Source of the DNA: Gordonia jinhuaensis
GTDB lineage: Bacteria; Actinomycetota; Actinomycetes; Mycobacteriales; Mycobacteriaceae
Assembly: GCF_014639795.1 (NCBI RefSeq)
Contig: NZ_BMGC01000009.1
Location: 62,001 to 126,000, forward strand
Direction: 5' to 3'
Length of the DNA: 64,000 bases
The notes under the pieces are model-generated. The model was given only the letters and a program-made list of their open reading frames with translations. It did no database searches and was not told the DNA's origin. Below are positions 35,151-44,100 of this stretch, in pieces (the stretch's first letter is position 1; each line of letters begins with the position of its first letter). Position numbers and translations under genes: made by a program.

Positions 35151-36053
35151 ATGTCAATCTTTCTGAACAAAGACAACAAGGTCATCGTCCAGGGCATCAC
35201 CGGCGGTGAGGGCACCAAGCACACCGCGCTGATGCTCAAGGCGGGCACCAACGTGGTCGGCGGCGTGAACGCACGCAAGGCCGGAACCACCGTCACCCAC
35301 AAGGACAAAGACGGCAACGACATCGAGCTGCCGGTGTTCGGCACCGTCGCCGAGGCGATGGAGAAGACCGGCGCCGACACGTCGATCGCCTTCGTGCCGC
35401 CGAAGTTCTCCAAGGACGCCATCATCGAGGCGATCGACGCGGAGATCCCGCTGCTGGTGGTCATCACCGAGGGCATCCCGGTGCAGGACACCGCCTATGC
35501 GTGGGCCTACAACGTCGATCACGGCAACAAGACCCGCATGATCGGCCCGAACTGTCCGGGCATCATCACGCCCGAGGAGTCGCTGGTGGGCATCACCCCG
35601 GCGAACATCACCGGCAAGGGCCCGATCGGCCTCGTCTCGAAGTCGGGCACGCTGACCTACCAGATGATGTACGAGCTGCGCGACCTCGGCTTCTCGACCG
35701 CCATCGGCATCGGCGGCGACCCGGTCATCGGCACCACGCACATCGATGCGATCGAGGCCTTCGAGAAGGATCCCGAGACCAAGGTCATCGTGATGATCGG
35801 CGAGATCGGCGGCGACGCCGAAGAGCGCGCCGCGGCCTACATCAAGGCCAACGTCTCCAAGCCGGTCGTCGGGTACGTCGCGGGCTTCACCGCCCCCGAG
35901 GGCAAGACCATGGGCCACGCCGGCGCGATCGTGTCGGGTAGCTCGGGCACTGCCCAGGCGAAGAAGGAAGCGCTCGAGGCCGCCGGTGTCAAGGTCGGCA
36001 AGACGCCGAGTGAGACCGCAGTCCTCGCCCGCGAGCTCTACAAGGCTCTCTGA
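35151..36053 (+). CDS. sucD: Succinyl-CoA synthetase, alpha subunit
   Basis: Partner of SucC. The 300 residues contain the CoA-binding Rossmann domain ([23 protein letters not shown]), the conserved [12 protein letters not shown] and the phosphohistidine signature [15 protein letters not shown], with the phosphorylated histidine at about residue 256. A ribosome binding site (AAGGGG) precedes the ATG at 35151. A hairpin terminator follows at 36137-36168. Confidence 0.97.
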   Translation: MSIFLNKDNKVIVQGITGGEGTKHTALMLKAGTNVVGGVNARKAGTTVTHKDKDGNDIELPVFGTVAEAMEKTGADTSIAFVPPKFSKDAIIEAIDAEIPLLVVITEGIPVQDTAYAWAYNVDHGNKTRMIGPNCPGIITPEESLVGITPANITGKGPIGLVSKSGTLTYQMMYELRDLGFSTAIGIGGDPVIGTTHIDAIEAFEKDPETKVIVMIGEIGGDAEERAAAYIKANVSKPVVGYVAGFTAPEGKTMGHAGAIVSGSSGTAQAKKEALEAAGVKVGKTPSETAVLARELYKAL

Positions 36054-36136
36054 CCCGATCGACCCGCTGGGTCGCTCGCCGTGATCGGGCGCGTCGTGAT
36101 CGCCGGGCACCGTCGACGCCCCGCACAGCATGCGTG

Positions 36137-36168
36137 AACGCCGGATCCCCCGAGAGGGATCCGGCGTT
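36137..36168 (+). terminator. Hairpin terminator of sucCD
   Basis: A 13-bp perfect stem (36137-36149 with 36156-36168) with a six-base loop, ending in TTT. It is the only one-direction terminator found here that is not followed by short tandem repeats; the next promoter begins eight bases later. Confidence 0.75.
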
Positions 36169-36175
36169 TCGCGTC

Positions 36176-36181
36176 TAGGAT
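36176..36181 (+). promoter_or_regulatory. -10 box TAGGAT, leaderless start of the 36188 gene
   Basis: TAGGAT ends six bases before GTG 36188, so transcription should begin on the start codon. Confidence 0.5.
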
Positions 36182-36187
36182 GCCGAT

Positions 36188-36973
36188 GTGAACGAAGTGG
36201 TGACTGTGGCGCCCTCGACGCGGCTGGTCACGGTGCCTGTCGGTGCGGCGTCACTGATGGTTCGAGGCGCGGTGCTGGGCGCCGAGGTGGTCGCGGTGAC
36301 GGGGGTGGCCGGTGCCCGGCTCGCCGCACGACTGCCATTCGTCGGTCGTCATATCCGCCGAGTCGGCGATGTCCTCGCCCGTACCGGCGAACGGACGTTG
36401 TTCCTCGAGTTGCCGGTGGCGATTGTCGTCGTCAAGATCCTCGTCGCGCGGGTGGTCGCCGACATCGTCGCCACCCTCGACCTCACCTCGCTGGTGAAGG
36501 AGAATGTCGACCTCGACGCGATCGCCGACGCCATCGATCTCGACCGCATCATCGACCGGCTCGATTTCGACGCCATCATCCGCGACCGCGTGGACGTCAA
36601 CTCCGTTGCCCGCCAGATCGACCTCGACGGCGTGGCGCGCCTCATCGACGTGAACGCCGTCGCCGCACGCGTGGATGTCGACGCGATCATCGACCGTGTC
36701 GACCTCGTGGGGCTGGCATCGATGGTCATCGACGATGTCGACCTGCCGCGCATCATCCGCGAGTCGACCATGGGTGTCACCACCGAGGTGGTGGCCGATG
36801 TGCGGGTTCAGGGTGAACAGGCCGACGACACAGTGGCGCGGGTGATGTCGAGACTGCTGCGCCGCAAGGAGATCGAGGCCCCGACGATCGAGGTGCAGCG
36901 GCCGGCGAGTGATGGGGCGGCCCGATCCACACGTGCCGATTCGTCGAAGCGCGAGGGAGGTGATCGGCGATGA
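36188..36973 (+). CDS. Nonapeptide-repeat protein of unknown function
   Basis: A 261-residue protein. The first 100 residues are hydrophobic/amphipathic (VPVGAASLMVRGAVLGAEVV, ELPVAIVVVKILVARVVADIVATL) and may contact the membrane. Residues 105-195 contain a run of 9-10-residue units of the type [VIL]D[LFV][DN]x[IV][AI]xR: IDLDRIIDR, LDFDAIIRDR, VDVNSVARQ, IDLDGVARL, IDVNAVAAR, VDVDAIIDR, VDLVGLASM. The regular hydrophobic/acidic spacing suggests an elongated solenoid or amphipathic stack. The C-terminus is basic. It overlaps the RDD gene by ATGA (36970-36973), so the two products are probably made together and may act as one membrane complex. No function is known to me. Confidence 0.72.
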   Translation: MNEVVTVAPSTRLVTVPVGAASLMVRGAVLGAEVVAVTGVAGARLAARLPFVGRHIRRVGDVLARTGERTLFLELPVAIVVVKILVARVVADIVATLDLTSLVKENVDLDAIADAIDLDRIIDRLDFDAIIRDRVDVNSVARQIDLDGVARLIDVNAVAARVDVDAIIDRVDLVGLASMVIDDVDLPRIIRESTMGVTTEVVADVRVQGEQADDTVARVMSRLLRRKEIEAPTIEVQRPASDGAARSTRADSSKREGGDRR

Positions 36974-37464
36974 GCACCGCGACGGTTCGCCTTCGGGTGG
37001 CCGGTGTGGTCACCAGATGTGCTGCCTCCGTGATCGATCTGGTGATCGTGCTGATCGTGCTCGGTGTCGCCTACCTCGGCCTGATGCTCGCGTCGTTCAC
37101 CTACGCCCCGCGCCACTATCACATGCCGTCGTTGTCGCTGATCTTCTCCGGCACCGCCACCGTGGTGGTGATCGTCGTCTACCTGGCGTCGAGCTGGACC
37201 ATCTCCGGACGCACACCGGGTGCGGCGCTGATGGGACTGGAGGTGGTCGACGTGCGCGGCCGACGGATCGGCTGGCGGCGCGCGCTGCTGCGGGCGGTCT
37301 TCTGCACGTTCTTCGGCGTGGGGCTGCTGTGGTCGGGGGTCGACGCCGGACGCCGTTCCGTCCAGGACATCGCGTTGCGCACCCGCGTGGTCTATACGCG
37401 TGAGCCGGGGGTGTCGGCGAGTGCTCTCGCGCCGCCCCCCGGCAACGGTGCGGCGCACGGCTGA
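36970..37464 (+). CDS. RDD-family membrane protein
   Basis: A 164-residue protein with three hydrophobic helices (about residues 18-42, 55-75 and 105-125). The family signatures are an R-x-x-A-x-x-x-D pattern in helix 1 (RCAASVIDLVIVLIV) and GRTPGAALMGLEVVDVRGRRIGWRRALLRA between helices 2 and 3. RDD proteins are membrane proteins of mostly unknown role; a few affect ion tolerance. Its ATG overlaps the TGA of the repeat protein upstream. Confidence 0.82.
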   Translation: MSTATVRLRVAGVVTRCAASVIDLVIVLIVLGVAYLGLMLASFTYAPRHYHMPSLSLIFSGTATVVVIVVYLASSWTISGRTPGAALMGLEVVDVRGRRIGWRRALLRAVFCTFFGVGLLWSGVDAGRRSVQDIALRTRVVYTREPGVSASALAPPPGNGAAHG

Positions 37465-37510
37465 CCGGGGTCTGCGGTCTGGTCACCCGATGGATCATGC
37501 TGTGCCCGCT

Positions 37511-37516
37511 TACAAT
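37511..37516 (+). promoter_or_regulatory. -10 box TACAAT of the nucleoside hydrolase gene
   Basis: TACAAT ends eight bases before ATG 37525, with no ribosome binding site between. A leaderless transcript is likely. Confidence 0.5.
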
Positions 37517-37524
37517 CGACCATC

Positions 37525-38493
37525 ATGAGCACGTCGACCGAGGCCATCACACCCATCTACTACGACACCGATCTCGGTATCGACGACGCGATGGCGCTGG
37601 CATATCTGCTGGCCTCGCCGAAGGTCGATCTCGTGGGTATCGGGACTGTGAGCGGCAACTGTTCGGCCGCGGCCGCCGCCCGCAACACCCTCGACTTCCT
37701 CGGTGTCGCCGGCCGCGCTGACATCCCGGTGGCCGTCGGCGCACACGATCCGATGGTCGGCGCATTCGACGGCGGCTCGCCGGAGGTGCACGGCGACAAC
37801 GGGATCGGCGACATCGAGCTGCCGGCGGCCTCGGCCGAGGCGGTCGCAGGCGATGCGGCCGACATGGTGATCGAGCTGGCCCATACCCATCCGGGACGGC
37901 TCACCGTGCTCGCGGTGGGTCCGTTCACCAACCTCGCCATCGCACTCGAGCGCGAACCGGAGCTGCCGCAACTCGTCGCCGACGTGGTGGTGATGGGCGG
38001 GGCGGCCTGTGCGCCGGGCAACGTGACTCCGGTGGCCGAGGCCAACATCTGGCACGATCCCGAGGCGGCCGACGCCGTGTTCACAGCCCCCTGGACAGTG
38101 ACGATGGTCGGCCTCGACGTCACCATGGCGCACCGGTTCTCCCTCGATGACCAGCAGGCGCTGACGCAATCGGGCCGGCCGGCCGCTCAGGCCATCTCGG
38201 CGATGCTCGACACCTACATGTCCTTCTACACTCCGATCTTCGGCGAACCCTGTGTGGCGTTGCATGATCCGCTGGCCGCGGCGATCGCCGCGGGTGACAT
38301 CGACACGGTGTGCGCGCCGACGGTCGGGATCCGGGTGGACGTCACCGACGGCCCCGGTCGCGGACGGACGATCTGCGATATGAGAGGTCGCTACCGCGGC
38401 TATCCCGCCCCCGAGGGTGCACGCCACCGCGTGGTGCTCGAGATCGCCGAACCGTTCGCCCCTCGACTACGTGAGGCGATTCTCTCGGTCTGA
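37525..38493 (+). CDS. Nucleoside hydrolase (inosine-uridine preferring type)
   Basis: Splits ribonucleosides into base and ribose for salvage. The 322-residue protein shows the calcium-binding N-terminal motif DTDLGIDDA near residue 13, VGIGTVSGNCSAAAAARNTL, the conserved AVGPFTNLAIAL near 130, MGGAACAPGNVTPVAEANIWHDPEAAD near 160 and the late active-site segment ALHDPLAAAIA near 250. Specificity (purine or pyrimidine nucleosides) is not predicted. It appears to be a single-gene unit. Confidence 0.92.
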   Translation: MSTSTEAITPIYYDTDLGIDDAMALAYLLASPKVDLVGIGTVSGNCSAAAAARNTLDFLGVAGRADIPVAVGAHDPMVGAFDGGSPEVHGDNGIGDIELPAASAEAVAGDAADMVIELAHTHPGRLTVLAVGPFTNLAIALEREPELPQLVADVVVMGGAACAPGNVTPVAEANIWHDPEAADAVFTAPWTVTMVGLDVTMAHRFSLDDQQALTQSGRPAAQAISAMLDTYMSFYTPIFGEPCVALHDPLAAAIAAGDIDTVCAPTVGIRVDVTDGPGRGRTICDMRGRYRGYPAPEGARHRVVLEIAEPFAPRLREAILSV

Positions 38494-38565
38494 GGGCTTC
38501 GGCGCCCGCATCGTCGGCCGGATGGGGGACCACCACGGCGCTCGGGTGAGACGAACGTGCTGGAG

Positions 38566-38571
38566 TAACGT
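38566..38571 (+). promoter_or_regulatory. -10 box TAACGT of the TetR gene
   Basis: TAACGT ends ten bases before ATG 38582, leaving a leader of a few bases. Confidence 0.35.
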
Positions 38572-38581
38572 CGTCAAGACG

Positions 38582-39283
38582 ATGTCCGACGATCCCAGCC
38601 CCGCAGAACCAGCGCCTGCCGACCCAGCGCTTGCCGACCCAGCACTTGCCGACCCAGCGGTCTCGTCTGACCGCGCTGGCATCTCTGACCCCGGTGCCTC
38701 TGGTACCCGGCCGCCCACCAGGCGCGACCTCGCCAAAGCGGAACGCCGGCGTGAGCTGCTCGAGGCGGCGGCGCGGCTGATGGCCGAACGCGGGTTCTCC
38801 GGCGTTCGCCTGGAGGACATCGGTGCGGAGGCCGGTGTGAGCGGCCCGGCGATGTATCGGCACTTCCACGGCAAGCTCGACATTCTCGCCGCGATGCTCG
38901 TGGACATCTCCGCGCGGCTCCTCGAGGGCGGGACCGCCGTGGTGGAGGCCAACCGCGACCCTGGTGCCGCGCTCGCCGGCCTGATCGGATTCCACACGGA
39001 TTTCGCGCTCGGAGAACCTGATCTGATCCGCGTCCAGGATCGTGACCTGTCGTCGCTGTCGCCGGATGCGAGCAAGACGGTCCGGTCGTTGCAGCGCCGG
39101 TATGTGGAACTGTGGACCGACGTCCTCCTGCGGTACGCACCACAGCTCGCGCGATCCGAAGCGGGGTTCCGGGTGCAGGCGGCCTTCGGCTTGCTCAACT
39201 CGTCGCCACGCCTGCCGAACATCGACAACGCCCGAGCGCGTGAGCTGCTCATCGAGATGGCGAGTGCCGCACTGCAGCTCTGA
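38582..39283 (+). CDS. TetR-family transcription regulator
   Basis: A 233-residue repressor-type protein. A disordered N-terminus of about 42 residues contains PADPALADPALADPA, encoded by three 15-bp repeats (38614-38658). The DNA-binding domain (residues 45-100) reads RRELLEAAARLMAERGFSGVRLEDIGAEAGVSGPAMYRHFHGKLDILAAM, a textbook TetR helix-turn-helix. The rest is the ligand/dimer domain. In M. tuberculosis a TetR gene (Rv2506) adjoins the accD1/fadE19 cluster; here the cluster lies 6.5 kb downstream, so a regulatory link to the palindrome at 45059-45082 is a guess. Confidence 0.85.
   Translation: MSDDPSPAEPAPADPALADPALADPAVSSDRAGISDPGASGTRPPTRRDLAKAERRRELLEAAARLMAERGFSGVRLEDIGAEAGVSGPAMYRHFHGKLDILAAMLVDISARLLEGGTAVVEANRDPGAALAGLIGFHTDFALGEPDLIRVQDRDLSSLSPDASKTVRSLQRRYVELWTDVLLRYAPQLARSEAGFRVQAAFGLLNSSPRLPNIDNARARELLIEMASAALQL
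38614..38658 (+). repeat. Three 15-bp tandem repeats in the TetR gene
   Basis: GCCTGCCGACCCAGC, GCTTGCCGACCCAGC and ACTTGCCGACCCAGC in series, coding for repeated ADPAL pentapeptides. Confidence 0.85.
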
Positions 39284-39570
39284 GCGGTCGGTGCGACCGG
39301 TGCGGCGCAGGTCGCAGCGACTGCGAATCGGGTACCGGTGAGGCGCCAGGGCAGTGCAATTCCGGCCGAGAATATATCGTCATCCATCGGTAAAATTAGT
39401 AAAGCGTTGTCGCGCAGCGCTTTTCATACTTTCTACTTTCACGACGGTGTCGTGAATTGTTTCCCTGATGTTCCGCTGCGACGTGGACGATTCGCCCGTT
39501 CGCCGATTTCCAGGCGACCAGACGAGCTGCCCGCGAAGGTTCGCCGGCGCACGATGTACAAGGGGAATTC
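39284..39570 (+). promoter_or_regulatory. AT-rich leader of the MspA porin genes with two hairpins
   Basis: 287 bases, AT-rich from about 39357 to 39470 against a GC-rich background. It holds dyads AAAGCG/CGCTTT (39401-39406, 39418-39423) and CACGAC/GTCGTG (39440-39445, 39449-39454). TATATC near 39374 and TAAAAT near 39391 are -10-like. A long regulated leader is plausible; exact promoter boxes are not assigned. Confidence 0.45.
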
Positions 39571-40293
39571 ATGAGTGTGAACGTCTCGATGAGGCGTGCT
39601 CTGGTGGGGGCGACGATGGTCTCGGGCGCGGTTGCGATCGCGTTCTCGACCTACGGAACCGCTGCCGCCGACACGTTCGTCAAACTGCCCGACGGTCAGC
39701 AGTCGGGTGCCGGCCTCACGCTGACCCGCACGAACGAGCATGTGCAGGTCTCGCCGTCGCTGGCGGCCAACGGTGCCGGGCGCGTGGCGTGGGTGAGCGG
39801 CGACGTGACGTTGAAGGCGCCGAAGCTCAAGGCCTCACCCTCGGGGCCGGCCAACGGACCGGCCGGAGACACCTCCGGTGCCGCCTCGGGACCCAACAGC
39901 ACCGGTAACACCTTTCCGCAGTTCGCGACGGTGCCCGGGTCGGGTGGCGTCTCGACCGACGGTGCTGCTGCCACGCTGTCGGTGGGCTACATCGTGGGCT
40001 GCCAGGTCAACATCTCCAGCCTCTCCGCCGGTGGTGCGCTGGGCATCTCGGCCACGCCGTCACTCACCGGCACCTTGAGCATCCCGCTCACCCCGGGCAA
40101 CGTGACCTTTGCGCTGCTCGATGCCAAGGACATCACCAAAGCCGGCACGTACCACATCAACTGGGATCGCACCCAGATCGCGGTGCAGGGTTGCGGCGGA
40201 TACGCCCAGGCCCGCTCGTTCGCGGTCGTGGAGACCACCGGCAACGACCACGTCAAGATGACCCTGCTGGGCAAGCCGTTCTCGATCGGCTGA
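39571..40293 (+). CDS. MspA-family porin, first of a tandem pair
   Basis: A 240-residue exported protein. The ATG at 39571 follows AAGGGG. The signal peptide (RRALVGATMVSGAVAIAFS) is cut after AAA before DTFVKLPDG. The mature part has the MspA layout: the N-terminal strand segment with LTLTRTNEHVQVSPSLA, SVGYIVGCQVNISSLSAGG in the middle, the paired cysteine in VQGCGGYAQARSFAVVE, and the short final strand KMTLLGKPFSIG. MspA proteins form octameric outer-membrane pores in mycolata. It is longer than its neighbour owing to a proline/serine/glycine insertion (about residues 85-115). Confidence 0.82.
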   Translation: MSVNVSMRRALVGATMVSGAVAIAFSTYGTAAADTFVKLPDGQQSGAGLTLTRTNEHVQVSPSLAANGAGRVAWVSGDVTLKAPKLKASPSGPANGPAGDTSGAASGPNSTGNTFPQFATVPGSGGVSTDGAAATLSVGYIVGCQVNISSLSAGGALGISATPSLTGTLSIPLTPGNVTFALLDAKDITKAGTYHINWDRTQIAVQGCGGYAQARSFAVVETTGNDHVKMTLLGKPFSIG

Positions 40294-40354
40294 CCTTCCC
40301 CCTTTCCGCTCTCCACGAGATCGCTTGACCCACAAGATACGAGGACTCATCGCA

Positions 40355-41029
40355 ATGAAGCTCTCCAGCAACTCCGCGCGCCGCGGCGTCCGGATGGCCG
40401 GCGCCGTGGCCGTGGCCACCGCCGGAATCGGGCTCCTGTCACAGGGGGCCGCCAGCGCCGACACCTTTGTCAAGCTGCCCGGTCAGACCGACGTGCAGAC
40501 TCTCTCCGACGGCACCAAGGTCACGGTGACCCGTTCCGGCGAGACCGCCACCCTCAGCCCCGGCATGAGCTCCACACCGCTGCTGCGCAACGCCACGGTG
40601 TCGGGTAAATACCAGGTGAAGGTCTCCGACAAGAAGGCGAAGGGCAAGATCCAGGCCGGTTATCTGGTCGGCTGCCAGGTGAACCTGCTCTCGGCAGGCG
40701 AGAGCGGCGCCGACGCTGCCACGCCGACCTCGAGCGGTGACATCACCCTCAAGCCCACCTCGACGACGTCGATCTCGCTCGGCCCCGGTCAGGTCTACAG
40801 CTACTACCTCACCGATGTGGAGTCCGCCGACGCCTTCGGTGCCGACTCCCACGCGTCGAAGTTCTCCTTCTCCGGTGGTGAGGGGTCGTTCACCTACATC
40901 AACTCGACCATCCAGATCAACGGATGCGCCGGATACGCGCAGGCTCGTTCGTTCGCCACCATCAAGGTGTCGACGAGCAGCACCGACCAGGTCGTGACCG
41001 TCTGGGGTAAGCCCTTCAGCATCGGCTGA
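40355..41029 (+). CDS. MspA-family porin, second of a tandem pair
   Basis: A 224-residue homologue of the preceding protein. The ATG at 40355 has GAGGA upstream; earlier codons of the frame lack a signal. The signal peptide (VRMAGAVAVATAGIGLLS) is cut after ASA before the same DTFVKLPG. The conserved blocks VTVTRSGETATLSPG, AGYLVGCQVNL, INGCAGYAQARSFATI and VTVWGKPFSIG align with the first porin. The two lie 61 bases apart and probably share a transcript ending at the hairpin at 41068-41105. Confidence 0.83.
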   Translation: MKLSSNSARRGVRMAGAVAVATAGIGLLSQGAASADTFVKLPGQTDVQTLSDGTKVTVTRSGETATLSPGMSSTPLLRNATVSGKYQVKVSDKKAKGKIQAGYLVGCQVNLLSAGESGADAATPTSSGDITLKPTSTTSISLGPGQVYSYYLTDVESADAFGADSHASKFSFSGGEGSFTYINSTIQINGCAGYAQARSFATIKVSTSSTDQVVTVWGKPFSIG

Positions 41030-41067
41030 TACGTCCGCCTGAGACTTCCTGACCTCTCACAGGAAAG

Positions 41068-41105
41068 CCGCCCTGCGACAACCCATCTCGGGAGTCGCAG
41101 GGCGG
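41068..41105. terminator. Hairpin between the porin genes and the IOR gene
   Basis: A perfect 12-bp stem (41068-41079 with 41094-41105) with a 14-base loop and A-rich/T-rich flanks. It can serve both converging transcripts. Confidence 0.8.
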
Positions 41106-41149
41106 TTCTGTGTCCTGTGCGGTCTGTGGCCGGCGATGCGGAGAGGCCC

Positions 41150-44100
41150 TCAGATCTCCAGTTCGTCACGGCGGCGGGACAATTCGTCGTGGTAACGGGC
41201 GACGTTGTCCAGCTTGACCTGCTCGTATCCGCGGATCATGTCGGGAAGTGCGGCCAATTCCACCACCGCCGGCAACATCGCGTCGTCGAACCGTCGCGCG
41301 GCGAGTGCGGCACATATCGCGTCCACGAGCTCCCGGTACTCGGCGACCAGTGCACGTTCGGTGCGCCGGATCTCGGTGCGCCCGAACGGGTCGAATCGTT
41401 TTCCGCGCAGCCTCTTGCATCGGGCGAGCGCCGCGAGTACCGGCGCGGTCCGCGGACCGAAGCTCATCTTGTCCTTGCGGCCCATCGCCCGTAGCAGGGG
41501 CGGATGCAGGCGGACCGACACCGTCGCGTCCTCGCCGAAGTCCCCGGCGATCTGTGCGGCGAACGCGGCATCGGCGGTGAGCCTGGCCACCTCGTATTCG
41601 TCCTTGTACGCCATCAGCTTGTAGAGGTTGCGCGCGACCGCATCGACGAGCTCGGCGCTGCCGCCGACGTGCGCGAGCTCGCCGAGGACGCTCAGATACT
41701 CACCGGCATAACGGCTGTCGGCATAGGCGGTCAGCTCCTCGACCCGCACCGCGACCGTCCGGGTGAGTTCGGAGTCCAAACCCACAGCCGCGGCAGCAGA
41801 CCGTGCCGCCGCGCTCGGGGAGGGCCTGTCCACGCTGCCGACCGGGGCGACCGAGTTGCTGGGCGAGCCGGTGCCGGTGGCGGGGTGCGGTCGCATGGCG
41901 CGTGCGACGGCGTCCGGATCGGCGACCAGCTGCCGTCCTCGCCGGAACGCTTGGATGTTGGTGTCGACCGCGACCGCATTGAGCTCCACCGAACGCTCGA
42001 CGGCAGCCGCCGAGATCGGCAGTGCGCCCGTCTGATACGCCGCACCCACCATCAGCATGTTGGCGAACTGCTCGTCGCCGAACAGCGTCGTGCTCAGCGA
42101 CCCGGCATCGAGATATGCCGTCCGCGCGACGCGTGCGTCGATCGCATCGTGGATCGCGTGCGAGGCGGGGAATCCGACCGCGGTGTCGATGACCATCGCC
42201 CCGGTGGGGATCTGGGTTGTCGACACCACCGCCACGGTGCGATCGGCCGCGGTGACCCGCAGGGTGGCCGGGTCGGTACCTACCAGCGCATCGCAGGCCA
42301 GGTACACGTCGCAGGTGTCAGAGGCCGCCTTGGCGGCACGCTCGGGCGGGCGGCCGTCGCCTCCGCAGGCGGACTCGAAGGCCGAGATCTTCAGGTCGCT
42401 GATCACCGCACCGCCCTTCTGTGCCAGCCCGGTCATGTCGACCGTGCGCGCCGACCGACCGTCGAGGAAGGCCGCGGTCGCGAGCACCTGGGACACCGTG
42501 ACCACACCCGTGCCGCCGATCCCGGCGATGCGCATGGTGAAGTCCCGCGTCGGAGTGACCGTGCGGGTGGGTGTCGGTTCGGCGGTGGATTCCGCAGCGA
42601 TCGGCGCGGCGCGGCGAGGTGTGCGCTGCCCGCTGACCACGGTGACGAATGAGGGGCAATCACCCTCCAGACAGGAGAGGTCGACGTTGCAGGAACTCTG
42701 GTCGATCCGGGTCTTGCGGCCGAACTCTGTCGAGACAGGCTGCACCGACAGGCAGTTCGACTTCTTTCCGCAGTCCCCGCAGCCCTCGCAGATGCGTTCG
42801 TTGATCATCACTCGCTGGGTCGGGGGCGCGATCCGCCCGCGCTTGCGGCCACGGCGCTTCTGCGCAGCACATTGCTGGTCGTGGATGAGCACGGTCACCC
42901 CGGGCGTGGCCGCGAGTTCTTCGGTCACCGCAGCCAGGTCGCTTCGGTCGCGCACGCTGACGCCCGCCGCGAGATCGGCCTTGGCCGTTCGACGCGGATC
43001 GTCGGAGGTGATCACCACGCGTGCAACGCCTTCGGCGATGAGCAGCCGGGTGAGCCTCGCCAGCCCGAGCTCACCCACCGGATCCTGCCCGCCGGTCATC
43101 GCGACGGTCTGGTTGTAGAGGAGTTTGTACGTGATGTTCTCCCCGGCGGCGACCGCTGCGCGCAGCGCCAGTGAACCGGAGTGGGTGAAGGTGCCGTCGC
43201 CGATGTTCTGCACGAAGTGGTCGGCGGTGACAAACGGAGCCATCCCCAGCCACTGCGCGCCCTCGCCGCCCATCTGGGTGACCCCGGCCACGTCGCCGAC
43301 CTGCGCCGGATCCATCAGCAGAACCATGGCATGACAACCGATCCCGCCGCCGACGAGGGTGCCGGGGGAGGCCTTGGTCGAGCTGTTGTGCGGACACCCC
43401 GAACAGAAGTACGGGGTGCGCACGGCCAGGGGTAGGTCGATGCGGGTACCGGTACCCCGTGCCGTGTGCTCGTCGAGCCACGCCTGCGCCGGTGCCACCC
43501 GGTGGACGGCTGCCAGACGCTGAGCCAGGTGCAATGTCACGGAGTCGACGTCGAGTTCACCGAAGCGCGAGAAGAGCGTGGAGCCGTCCTCGTTGCATTT
43601 GCCGACGATGCGTGGCGCCGCCGGGTGGCGGTAGAGCATGTCGCGCATCATGGTCTCGATGAAGTCGCGCTTCTCCTCCACCACGATCACCTCGTCGAGT
43701 CCCCCGGAGGCGGTGTGAGTGATGAAGCGGTGCACCACTTCTGCATCCAGCGGGTAGACCATGCCGAGTTTGAGCAGCCGGATCCCGAGCCGGTTCAGTT
43801 CGGAGTCGTCGAGTCCCATCAGGTGCAGAGCGTTGCGCACGTCGAGGTAGGTCTTACCCGCGGCGACGATCCCGATCCGGTCGTCGCCGCTGGACACAGT
43901 GATGCGGTTGATCCGGTTGGCGCGTGCATAGGCCAGCGCACGGGGGATGCGGATGGTGAGCTGATTCTGCTCGAGTTCCATCAGATCGGCGCCGAGAAGC
44001 CGGCCGCTGGGCACATGTGGGCTGCGCCCGAGCTCGCCGAGCGCCGGGACCACGCGGTCGGGATCCACCAGGGCGACCGATGCGCCGTCGGCGACGTGTG

